Assembly: GCF_963678635.1 (NCBI RefSeq)
Contig: NC_087063.1
Coordinates: forward strand, 76,035,617-76,099,616
Reading direction: 5' to 3'
DNA: 64,000 nt
From: Symsagittifera roscoffensis
Taxonomy: Eukaryota; Xenacoelomorpha; Acoela; Convolutidae
In this document: piece after piece, positions 17,435 to 25,690 of the stretch
Position numbering within the stretch: position 1 is the first letter of the stretch
How the letters are laid out: each line of letters starts with the position of its first letter
Program-made: the position numbers and the translations under genes
Notes under the pieces: model-generated
Databases searched by the model: none
Told to the model about the DNA's origin: nothing
The model's input: only the letters and a program-made list of their open reading frames with translations

Positions 17435-20227
17435 ATGGAGTGTGAGGAGGTGACGTCATCAACGCCTCCAGGTTCGGCAATATCCTCAGTGGTAGTGGCA
17501 GAGAGCAAGCGGGAAAAGAGGCCAATGGAGACCGCTCGCTTGAGATATCCAGAGAAGGTGAAAGGGCTGGATCTAGAAGATTTGGAATGCAGGCAAGAAT
17601 TGGCGGAGACTCTGGGTATTGAACGAGTGTCGCACGAAGACTTGAGCAGACATCATTGCGTGGACTGGTTGAAGGCTCATGAGACGCACTTCTCGAGAGC
17701 AAAACTGATGGAGACCGCGGACCTGACCGGAGTTCCCACAAAAGCGATCATGGGACCCATCAACTATAGACCTCTCAAGCTGCTGGGGAGTCCTGGACTC
17801 ATAGCAGAACCCTCCAAACACCGAACGAGCATCGCCAGGATCAGATTGGCGACCCCGGCACAGTTGAGGGTGGTGGACAAGCTGCTGAATCCGGGGGGAA
17901 TGGAATTGCCAGAATCCGCTTACGAAGGCTCGAAATTGGCGGAAGGTCCCAGGTACGGGAAGCCCTGTGGGAGCACCCAGCTGGCCAAGACTTTGGTAGT
18001 TTACGATAAAGCAGATCCAGCTGCTGCGAGGGTAGTCATTGTGGCGGGATCAGACTTTGAAGGAACGTCTCCTAAGCTGTTCTGGCCGGAGACTCTGATA
18101 TACTCTTTGCCAGGAGCCGAACTAAACCAGATGTTAACTCTAGTGGTGGCAATAAAGTCGGAGATGCCCTGTGAGCCTGAGCTCCTATTGTTTGCAGGAA
18201 TGAATGATCATCTGCACGCGGCGGGACTTCTTGAGCAGCTGAAGGGCAGTGAACCGACATCGAAAAAGATATGGGAAGCCATTCAGACGTTGTTTGCGGC
18301 GATGAATGAGGTGCAAGAGAATGTTGTCTCGAGATTCGGATCCAAGACGAAGGTGGTGTTCACTACATCCCCTGGATACGCGAATATGCCACCCGCCCTA
18401 CAATTCGTGTATGCGGTCTTGATCCTAATAGCAGAGGGAAACGAATGGCGGATTCTTATGGCAGCCCCCAATCGGGAATTGGAGCCATCGAACCTGAGGC
18501 TCCGCAAGTCAGAATTGGCAGCGGCATGGGCGGACATATCTCATGCACTGAGGGGCTTTTATGGATTAGCCGACATCCTGATCGTACTGGACGAGGTGCT
18601 TTTGCTAGAGATATCGAACTTTGCCAGGCAACTCAAGTTCAGCCCAGTCATCGGGGACGATCACCCGGCGATAAACCAATTGACGGCCAGCTTGTGGTTT
18701 CGGAGCATGGAGGTGAAGATCACAAATTCCACCGGTAAGTCTAGAGGTCCGAGCAACGAGAGAAAAAATGTGGCCGACACGGAGAAACAATTAGAGTCGA
18801 TGAAATATCGTCTGACGCAAGAGAATGGATGGTGGCCATTTTTGACACCAAGGCTGGAGAACGCCACGAATAAGACGAGGGAGGAAGCACCACCCCTCGT
18901 GAAACAAGTCTGGAGTTTTCTCGAGAAACAACTGGAGCTGGCCGAAGGAAGAGAGATGACGGTGGCTAGATTTGTCTCGGCAGCCAATGAAGTGACGATT
19001 GGAGGGTTCTGGAGAGAGCACGCAGAGGGTGAGCTGAGGACTAGAAGGGATCATGAGATTCTTGAGTTCTTGAGTCCTTGCTGGGGGAAAGAATTCATGG
19101 CAGGAATGTTCGGCACCACAGCGACTATCATTGGAGCCTTCGTGCAGGAGATACTGGGCATGCCCATCAGACTGCTCTTGGCTCTATATCTGGTCTACCC
19201 CAGATACTTGTTCAACATGGGCCCAGCGTACATGTTTAGTCGAGGAGTAGAGACACTTCGGGTTGATGGGTATCTGGCGCTAGTACTCTTGACCCATGGG
19301 GAATTCGTGTCGTTTCATCGATTGATGGAATATGGGGAGCCCCTGTCAATGGGGAAAGTCCACTCGAGTATCGAAACCTACTCCTACAAGTGTGCCGCGG
19401 GGTTGAAGACGTTGTTAGTGCAATACCTCATGATGCAGAATCGGCACATGACGGGTGAAGAGAAGAACCCAAAATCGAGAGAAGAATGGAAGAAGATGAA
19501 TGGAGGGATGCCTCTGTTGACGGACCTGTGCCTGGCAATGAGTTCGGACCCGATGGGGATAATCCGGGGTCTAGAGGAGGTGGTAACCTGCATTTACGGT
19601 CCAGCAGTGACGTACGCATTCCCAGATCCCCTGGTAACAACGTATCGTTACTCTGTAACGCACTTGAGTCTTATCAGCGTACTGGATGGGACGGCGCTCA
19701 ATTGGTGTCAGCAGGAGGTGCTCAGGGCACAAATGAGCAAAACGGTACTCTTTGGAAAAGTGAAAGATGCCGAGTTGATAGTGTGCAACTTCAGGGGACA
19801 GATGCAATGTAGAATGGGAGGCAAACGCGAGCGCCCCATCGAGACATATCCCAAGTTCTGGAACTTGAACCCACTGACAGCAGACGGACGAGAGATCTTG
19901 AGGATTCCTGCTTGGAAGGAAAGTTTTGCACTGGTTAAGAGGGAGCTGGAGGCCATAATGGAGAAAGAAGTCCTGCCAGCCACCATGCCTGAGTTCCCTA
20001 TAGTTAGGAGGATGACCTTGGGAATGAACAGCCCCTTGGTAGTTCCATCCATAATGGCGAGGATGACAACGGAGGAAATGCAGAAGTACTTCACTGATGG
20101 CTGGGACCCCCTGTTCGTCGGCTATACGGTGGCGGTTTACTTTCACACTAGCGAGGCGAAAATAAATTCGTGGACGACGCAAGCAAAAAAGATGAGAGGC
20201 TCGCAGCCCCCCGGATATGAGGTGTGA
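17435..20227 (+). CDS. 930-aa protein with a second, altered SGNH-like region
   Basis: It starts at the ATG at 17,435; the frame is already open from the TGA at 17,369-17,371. Residues about 195-420 resemble an SGNH domain in layout: RVVIVAGSDF (block I, but GSD instead of GDS, residues 205-207), ELLLFAGMNDHLHAAG (block III GxND, Asn257), VVFTTSPGYANMPPALQF, then VIGDDHPAINQL with His410. The nucleophile position is changed, so it is probably non-catalytic. The remaining 500 residues match nothing I recognise. They are mostly helical in character, with one hydrophobic stretch (MPIRLLLALYLVYPRYLF) and no clear signal peptide. Conservation of so long a frame suggests recent selection. It could be a structural or capsid-associated protein (inference). 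Confidence 0.65.
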   Translation: MECEEVTSSTPPGSAISSVVVAESKREKRPMETARLRYPEKVKGLDLEDLECRQELAETLGIERVSHEDLSRHHCVDWLKAHETHFSRAKLMETADLTGVPTKAIMGPINYRPLKLLGSPGLIAEPSKHRTSIARIRLATPAQLRVVDKLLNPGGMELPESAYEGSKLAEGPRYGKPCGSTQLAKTLVVYDKADPAAARVVIVAGSDFEGTSPKLFWPETLIYSLPGAELNQMLTLVVAIKSEMPCEPELLLFAGMNDHLHAAGLLEQLKGSEPTSKKIWEAIQTLFAAMNEVQENVVSRFGSKTKVVFTTSPGYANMPPALQFVYAVLILIAEGNEWRILMAAPNRELEPSNLRLRKSELAAAWADISHALRGFYGLADILIVLDEVLLLEISNFARQLKFSPVIGDDHPAINQLTASLWFRSMEVKITNSTGKSRGPSNERKNVADTEKQLESMKYRLTQENGWWPFLTPRLENATNKTREEAPPLVKQVWSFLEKQLELAEGREMTVARFVSAANEVTIGGFWREHAEGELRTRRDHEILEFLSPCWGKEFMAGMFGTTATIIGAFVQEILGMPIRLLLALYLVYPRYLFNMGPAYMFSRGVETLRVDGYLALVLLTHGEFVSFHRLMEYGEPLSMGKVHSSIETYSYKCAAGLKTLLVQYLMMQNRHMTGEEKNPKSREEWKKMNGGMPLLTDLCLAMSSDPMGIIRGLEEVVTCIYGPAVTYAFPDPLVTTYRYSVTHLSLISVLDGTALNWCQQEVLRAQMSKTVLFGKVKDAELIVCNFRGQMQCRMGGKRERPIETYPKFWNLNPLTADGREILRIPAWKESFALVKRELEAIMEKEVLPATMPEFPIVRRMTLGMNSPLVVPSIMARMTTEEMQKYFTDGWDPLFVGYTVAVYFHTSEAKINSWTTQAKKMRGSQPPGYEV

Positions 20228-20677
20228 AAGGTCTTGAGAGCCCTTGAGCAGGAGGGACTTGAGAATATGCTACCAATATGGGATGATGGCAGGATGATCA
20301 TGATGGAGGGGCATGTTGCATTGGTGGACGACATGAAATTCGCAACAAGAAAGTATAGGGCACCCTATGGCTTAGAACAGGTGGAAATGAGACAGGAGGG
20401 AAAAGAACTGGATGCTGCAGGTCAACTGTACGTGGCCCTGACGGAGTACAAGAGATTGGATCCGGCGACACCATCACCACTGTCAGTGGATAGACCTGGA
20501 GACAAGAGGAGTGGACCCGTGGAGGACCGTTTCAAAAGAATTCTCGAGAGAAGAAGAAATGAGTCAGAAGAAGAGAGTATGGATGAAACTCTCAGCGAAG
20601 CCGGTGAGGACATGGAAGTGGGGAATACGCCTGAACCGAGACCATCAGGGGAGGAGCTCACCACTCAAGAGACTTGA
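20228..20677 (+). CDS. unrecognised acidic ORF, in frame after a UGA
   Basis: About 149 codons continue the frame of the 930-aa protein beyond its TGA (20,225-20,227), with the first ATG at 20,266. The N-terminal half is mixed (IWDDGRMIMMEGHVALVDDM). The C-terminal half is acidic and Ser/Glu-rich with an RRR patch (ERRRNESEEESMDETLSEA). It may be the natural C-terminus of the upstream protein. It ends at TGA 20,675-20,677. The function is unknown. Confidence 0.5.
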   Translation, partial: KVLRALEQEGLENMLPIWDDGRMIMMEGHVALVDDMKFATRKYRAPYGLEQVEMRQEGKELDAAGQLYVALTEYKRLDPATPSPLSVDRPGDKRSGPVEDRFKRILERRRNESEEESMDETLSEAGEDMEVGNTPEPRPSGEELTTQET

Positions 20678-21027
20678 GCGAGGAGAATTGGGCAGATACT
20701 GCCACTCCACCGCTGACCCCGTCCCCCCGGAAGAATCTGGAATTGCCATTGGCAAGCGAGACCTCCAATATGGGGATGATACTCTTGAGCTCGGAGGAAA
20801 GGGAAAAGAATACTTTCGAAAGAAATAGGGACATGTTCCTGGGGTCTCTGAAGGACGATGCTTGGCAGGAGTTCTTGAAGGAATTCAATCAAGAACTGGG
20901 CAGCGAGACGACGCTGGACAAATTCAAGGAGGAACTGTGGGACACAGTTGTGAAGTTTGGAGAACCGCTTCTGATAGGAACGGGCCTGGATGAGAAGGCG
21001 AGAAAAGAGCTGCTGAAAAGCAGATAG
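20674..21027 (+). CDS. unrecognised small ORF (117 aa)
   Basis: It overlaps the end of the preceding frame by four bases in the -1 frame and has no ATG near its start, so it may be reached by a shift or be a fragment. It is charged and helical (EFLKEFNQELGSETTLDKFK) and ends at TAG. Most similar in character to the charged linkers around it; no domain is recognised. Confidence 0.4.
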   Translation: MSEENWADTATPPLTPSPRKNLELPLASETSNMGMILLSSEEREKNTFERNRDMFLGSLKDDAWQEFLKEFNQELGSETTLDKFKEELWDTVVKFGEPLLIGTGLDEKARKELLKSR

Positions 21028-21149
21028 AGCTGAGGAATTCACGATCAAAGACTAGAGAAGAAAAATGTGAAGACAGCTCTACTCTGCAACAAAAAACTGA
21101 AGATAAAATAGTTGATGATATAAAAGGGGATAAGGTTGGGACTAGTAAT

Positions 21150-21938
21150 ATGATTAAAAGTACTAATATCCTTAAGGCTCGAGCAGGGGGGAGGCAAGAG
21201 TTGGAAGGGTTGGAGGTAGACAGAGAGGTCGAATCAGTGATGATAACCACAACACCCTCAAGCAGAGATGTGAAGACTCGCAAGAGGAAGAGAGAAGTAG
21301 AGGGATTGGGTAGTCCTTCAGTGGATGCTGTCTCGGAAGGAAACTTGAGAGAGACGGCGCCCATGGTTTTGGCTCGATGCAAGACGGCGGCATACAAGAG
21401 CAACACGGAGCTCAGAAGACCACTCGAAGTTGAGAGGGAAATAGAGGCTTCCACCAGTTCGACATCGGAGGAAGACTTCAAGCCCCAGAAGATAAACGTG
21501 AAGAGAGGTTCAACGAACGGACACACATGGGAAGTGGATGTCGGCAAGGAATGGGTCTCGAAGGGACACCAGGCCACGGGGAAGCAAGTGACGAGTGATC
21601 CACTGGAGAGGAACAAAACGAGGAACACCTCCCGGACATGGTGGGTGGCCCTCGAGACATTGAAGGAAATCGAAGACTGCTTGAAGAAGTTGGACAGTGG
21701 AGTAGCTCGCAAACGACGCAATTGGGCCACCCAGCAAAAGGCTGAGGTTAACAAGATAGAATTGGCGAATCAGCTGAAGAGGTCCTGGCAGAACTTGTTG
21801 AAGGATCATTTTGAAGAGGCAATGAGGACACCCTCATCAGCACCGCCATTGATGGCGAATCCCTTCGTTAGAACCGCAGGACAATTGATGTTCACCTGGA
21901 GTCTGGTGGGAATAGAGTTGGAGACATTGACCTCGTAA
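21150..21938 (+). CDS. unrecognised basic/acidic ORF with NLS-like patch (262 aa)
   Basis: It starts at an ATG and has a basic cluster KTRKRKREVE (about residue 45) that looks like a nuclear localisation signal. A Ser/Thr-rich acidic stretch follows, then helical regions at about 170-225 (ETLKEIEDCLKKLDSG). It ends at TAA 21,936-21,938, where the next ORF opens one base out of frame, so the two may be pieces of one protein. The stop lies in GTAAGT, a good splice donor, so splicing is another way to join them. Confidence 0.5.
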   Translation: MIKSTNILKARAGGRQELEGLEVDREVESVMITTTPSSRDVKTRKRKREVEGLGSPSVDAVSEGNLRETAPMVLARCKTAAYKSNTELRRPLEVEREIEASTSSTSEEDFKPQKINVKRGSTNGHTWEVDVGKEWVSKGHQATGKQVTSDPLERNKTRNTSRTWWVALETLKEIEDCLKKLDSGVARKRRNWATQQKAEVNKIELANQLKRSWQNLLKDHFEEAMRTPSSAPPLMANPFVRTAGQLMFTWSLVGIELETLTS

Positions 21939-21939
21939 G

Positions 21940-22494
21940 TTGGGAAGCAAGAAGCTAGATGTGTATCAAGCACTGATGCAACACGTGGCCAGGGACAATT
22001 CAGGCTTCTTGAGCCTGGCGAGGAGGAAGGATGCCACATGTTTCTTGAGATGGATAATGTCAATGATGTCTGATAGCACCATCTTGGCGTGCCACCAGAG
22101 AGCAAGCGGAAGTAAAACCGTGGGAAAAAGAGTCTCAACGATCAACTTAAACGTATATCAGAGTACTGGAATAGAAAAAGAAAATGGTTCCAGACTATCC
22201 CTAGGGAACCACAGAAAGCTGGACGAGGTACGGAGGTTTTATAATAAAAAGTTCGAAGAAGAACATGATGTTCACCGTAACCTGGCCTCGCCAGAGCAAT
22301 ACTCGAGACTCAGTGAGAAGGGGGAATACCAATACGTGTCGGGAGTGATGGGGATAGCCCACAGCCCCTTCATAGACTCAGAAACTGGAGGTGCTCACAG
22401 GAACCACGAGGTAGCGGAGCTACTGAAGTTTTGGACAGAAAAATTAGTGGAAATAGACGCGGTGGAGAAAGAAGCCCCCCGAGCCTGGGCCTGA
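21940..22494 (+). CDS. unrecognised ORF (184 aa), probably continuous with neighbours
   Basis: It has no ATG at its start and is open from 21,931. It contains hydrophobic-helical and basic stretches (CFLRWIMSMMSDSTILACH) and ends at TGA just after a run of six C (near 22,475). The next long frame overlaps it by about 60 bases in the -1 frame. A one-base indel in the C-run would fuse the two. Confidence 0.45.
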   Translation: MGSKKLDVYQALMQHVARDNSGFLSLARRKDATCFLRWIMSMMSDSTILACHQRASGSKTVGKRVSTINLNVYQSTGIEKENGSRLSLGNHRKLDEVRRFYNKKFEEEHDVHRNLASPEQYSRLSEKGEYQYVSGVMGIAHSPFIDSETGGAHRNHEVAELLKFWTEKLVEIDAVEKEAPRAWA

Positions 22495-24392
22495 TTCTTG
22501 AGAAAACACCGGAGGTGGTGAGCATACCGCGCTCCAACAAGAGAGTTGAAGTGAACATGGGTGATGGCAATGGCTTGTTGATCACGAACTTGGGAGTGGT
22601 ATGGAAGTTATTAAGACCCTCCTGGTGCCCACATCCCCACGCGAGTCTGATCGAGGAAACCACCGAGCGAGTGAGGTTAGCACCAACGGAAGATGAAGAT
22701 TTGGCAAAGTTGAGTGTGGTGCACAAACTAATCTCACCTCAGATGCAGGAGTCAGGCGAAAAGACGAACAATCTCGGGTCAGCAAAGAAGATGGAGCCGG
22801 GTAGCTGTCTGGATTCGACGTGTGGGAATGGAGAGCACACCTGCGATGGACGATCATGTGTCAGGATACTGTCCTTTCAAAAAAAAGATCTGGTTACTTG
22901 GTTTGAAGACATCACGGAGAGGGAGAAAAGTGAAGTGCAAATAGTGGCGGAGTGTTACGCGAGAACTACGGTGAATATAGCGACAGCTCTCGGATTCTTC
23001 TCGAGAATGTGTAGTCTGCAATCACTGGAGAGGCTAGAGTCTGAACACCATTTAGTGACTGCGTTGAGCGTAGAATCATGGCCTGGGGTGTTGCAGGTGA
23101 CTCAAAAACACATCCGGAGCTGGAAGGTTGGTCTCGAGGCGGAAACGGGGTTTCCCATGAGCGAAGCTTATGGCCTGCCATTGAACGCAAAATCCCTGAT
23201 AGGGTCAATGATGGCCAATTTGTGCGGAAGCCACTACCCACTGCACATGGCGATGGTGGAAGCATCCAGCCAGAGAGTATTGGTGGACAAGGCCTTCTCA
23301 GTGCCTAAGTGTGTGAGGTTGGCTCGGATATCGCATCACTCGCACAAGTTGTTGAGGAAAATCAGAGGGACAGTACCGAAAGAGTTGAGAGATGACTTGA
23401 GTGAAATCTGGGGAGAAGAGCTTTTGAAGTTGGAAAGTGAGAACACAAGCGATCATGAGAGACAAAACATGATCGGAAAACCTGTGGGGGGTGCTCCAAA
23501 TATGGAAGAGAACGACACGATGCATGAGAAAATGATGGAGCTTGAGCCTCTCTTGGAAGCCTCGGGGGAGCGTAACCTCAGGAGCATTGAGATCACCCAT
23601 AGAGAATGCCCATGCCACTGTTTGGCACAAACGGTGTGGTATCCAGATCACAAGAACCTTTGCCTGGTGTGGGATATGGAAGAAATTCGGTCGATCGGAT
23701 TACCGGATCACCGGCAGAAGGTGACGCTCTTAGTAGTGAGTACGATGATGGCTCTGAGATGGATGGAGGAGAATATAACGAAGTATCGGGAGGCGGAGAC
23801 GCCAACGGCTGAATCAATATATGCGATAGACTACAGCAGGAGACTCGAGTTGTTTGAGACTTCGTGCAAAGTATTCGCCATACCAACGGAAGTCAGACAC
23901 GTATGGAGCCGTTTGAGGTACTTTCCATGGTTTCGAGCGACACAGACGTCTTGGTTATACATGACAACGAAAGATCACATGAGAAAGCATCAAAAGGAGT
24001 ATCGACAGTTCCAGGCCGAGATTGGGCCGGAAGCTTTCAAGAGACCCCTGTTAACCCATCGAAATGCGATCACGACAGGATGGAAGAGAGTGGGTAAAAT
24101 GTCTAGAGACAATACTAAAGCGAGGGAATCGATACTAGAGGAGGACTTGGCGAAGAACGTGAGCCTGAGCCTGCACAACTCCTTTTGTTTGAACCGGGAA
24201 TCTAGGGTGAAGGCACTACCCAACCAGGCAAAGAGGTTGCAGGAGCAAAAGGAATGGATGCGATCCTATGAACAGCTGAAGGCTTGGGAGGAGATCGTGA
24301 TTAGCTCCGATGATGAAGAAGAACAGTTGAGACAGTTTGCCGTATCTAGTACTTCAGGGTGCGGCACCTCCAAGGCGAAGAGTGCGAGATGA
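22431..24392 (+). CDS. unrecognised 653-codon ORF with SUMO-interacting-motif-like C-terminus
   Basis: The frame is open from 22,431; the first ATG at 22,558 gives 611 aa. A Cys-rich patch sits at about residues 120-145 of the open frame (SCLDSTCGNGEHTCDGRSC), then long helical regions without a known domain, and a second His/Cys cluster (HRECPCHC) at about 390. Near the C-terminus EIVISSDDEEE has the hydrophobic-then-acidic form of a SUMO-interacting motif. This is the last ORF of the cargo block and ends at TGA. The length and intactness indicate a real gene. The function is not known. Confidence 0.6.
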   Translation: MDRKISGNRRGGERSPPSLGLILEKTPEVVSIPRSNKRVEVNMGDGNGLLITNLGVVWKLLRPSWCPHPHASLIEETTERVRLAPTEDEDLAKLSVVHKLISPQMQESGEKTNNLGSAKKMEPGSCLDSTCGNGEHTCDGRSCVRILSFQKKDLVTWFEDITEREKSEVQIVAECYARTTVNIATALGFFSRMCSLQSLERLESEHHLVTALSVESWPGVLQVTQKHIRSWKVGLEAETGFPMSEAYGLPLNAKSLIGSMMANLCGSHYPLHMAMVEASSQRVLVDKAFSVPKCVRLARISHHSHKLLRKIRGTVPKELRDDLSEIWGEELLKLESENTSDHERQNMIGKPVGGAPNMEENDTMHEKMMELEPLLEASGERNLRSIEITHRECPCHCLAQTVWYPDHKNLCLVWDMEEIRSIGLPDHRQKVTLLVVSTMMALRWMEENITKYREAETPTAESIYAIDYSRRLELFETSCKVFAIPTEVRHVWSRLRYFPWFRATQTSWLYMTTKDHMRKHQKEYRQFQAEIGPEAFKRPLLTHRNAITTGWKRVGKMSRDNTKARESILEEDLAKNVSLSLHNSFCLNRESRVKALPNQAKRLQEQKEWMRSYEQLKAWEEIVISSDDEEEQLRQFAVSSTSGCGTSKAKSAR

Positions 24393-24592
24393 GCGGATGG
24401 TTCGAAGGGATCTTAAGTCTTGAGAGGGAAGGGGGGCTTGAGTGTGGATCCGGGTGAAACCTGGGTTCACGAAAAAGAAATTTTAACGAATCAGATATTG
24501 TTATTAATATGCTATATCTATTATATAAATCAAAATGCTGCATGACAATTTCCTAATTGAATGGGACAAAAGAAGTTTTAAATAATTGGCTT
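24356..24592 (+). repeat. direct-repeat module, copy 2
   Basis: GGGTGCGGCAC (24,357-24,367, still coding) and AAGGGATCTTAAG (24,405-24,417) are followed by GCATGACAATT and AATTGAATGGG words, in the order seen at 15,074-15,240. The copies are diverged and differ by an insertion of about 37 bases. Confidence 0.6.
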
Positions 24593-25690
24593 GAAAAGCG
24601 AGAATTCAAGGGTGCAGGTGTGTGCAGATTTTGATTGCTGTTTAGCGATAGTGTGAAAATTTTACATGGCCGTGAAATTTGGGGTGTAGATAAGCTTAAG
24701 TCTGCTGCAAACTTCTGTAAATGACCACTGGCACTGTACCTTGAGCAACACTCAGTTTTCTGGGACTCACTGGCAGACGACAGCACGCGATGAGGACATC
24801 GATCTTGAGTCCGGGGAGTATGTGCCAGTCGGTCATATTTGGAAGTTTGACCTTGAGAAAAGCAAGAGCACTTAATTTTGGAGTGAAATTTAATTTTTCA
24901 AAAATTCGAATGGAGCCTGTCATGCACGATTTACTCGCGATAACTGAAAACCGAAAAAGAGAAATCAGAACAATCGAGTAACAAATGCGGGAAAGTTGCT
25001 AGATAAAACAGTGGGAAATTGCTATTCGCAATTTCTGTCACAATAGAACAAGAGTAGAGCTGTCCCATCTGAAACAGAGACAAGCGTATTCCCGAGAACT
25101 GGACTATCATTACTCGATTGGATTGTTATTCGAACTGGACTAGAGTGAACCTTCGGTGAAAAAGTGGACAGCTTGAGTGTCCCAATGGTTCACGAGAAAC
25201 TATATTCTAGAGTTAAAACTTGTCCTTGTTATTGAAACTGATAAACTTTAAACTCATTTAGTTACATAATTTAATTCTCGAGTTGCTGACCGACTTAATT
25301 ACTTCCAGTTCTTGAGCGTGCTACGATGTGAGTACTTAATTTAGAATTCTAGAGTGTGTTTTATGATTGTTATGTTGAGGTAAGGCGAGTTTTAGGTTGA
25401 TCCATCTGAAATGGATCAAAGTTCCACTGTCTAATAAAAAGTAACTTAACGGATTGTTCCGACCCGGTTTTTAACGGCGTTCATGTATTTTGGGTATCTA
25501 GATACCTAAGTATGGGGACGTTCTTATTTCTAGAGTGGGGGGATATTTTGGTAGTAGCCTTTAAGCTGTAACGGGTCTTAGTCTCATGTCACAAGCGAAC
25601 CGAATTGGCTCCGACTGATTTGAGGTAGAAAAACACAAGAGATAGTGTCCCTGACTCTTGAGCCAATGGTTATAGGGCCTATTTTTCTTA
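24393..25690 (+). other. non-coding 3' flank of the cargo block with poly(A) signal candidate
   Basis: No convincing gene is present. AATAAA at 25,433-25,438 is followed by GT-rich sequence and could end transcripts of the element. A short inverted repeat (GATCCATCT / AGATGGATC type, about 25,397-25,418) precedes it. Composition turns AT-rich along this stretch. No LTR ends were recognised. Confidence 0.4.

Larger units (their letters stand above)
4683..24392 (+). mobile_element. Large Ty3/gypsy-type element with accessory cargo genes (element 2)
   Basis: Gag, protease, RT, RNase H and integrase (4,683-14,544) are followed on the same strand, with little spacing, by a macro-like gene, an SGNH hydrolase gene, a 930-aa SGNH-related gene and four more ORFs. 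All share the richness in CTTGAG/CTCGAG words that contrasts with the AT-rich host DNA beyond 25.4 kb. The span assumes that the cargo belongs to the element. Support is orientation, overlap of the integrase and macro reading frames, composition, and a diverged non-coding module found both at 15,074 and at 24,357. Flanking LTRs were not found, so the true ends are unknown and the cargo block could be a separate insertion. Confidence 0.6.

Noticed and set aside
5937-20677. Genetic code change with UGA as an amino acid
   Set aside because: The host gene uses no internal UGA, and UGA ends several ORFs here that have no open continuation (for example 14,542 and 24,390).
4683-24392. Endogenous retrovirus with envelope
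   Set aside because: No signal peptide, fusion peptide or C-terminal membrane anchor was seen in the post-integrase ORFs; the one hydrophobic stretch in the 930-aa protein is isolated.
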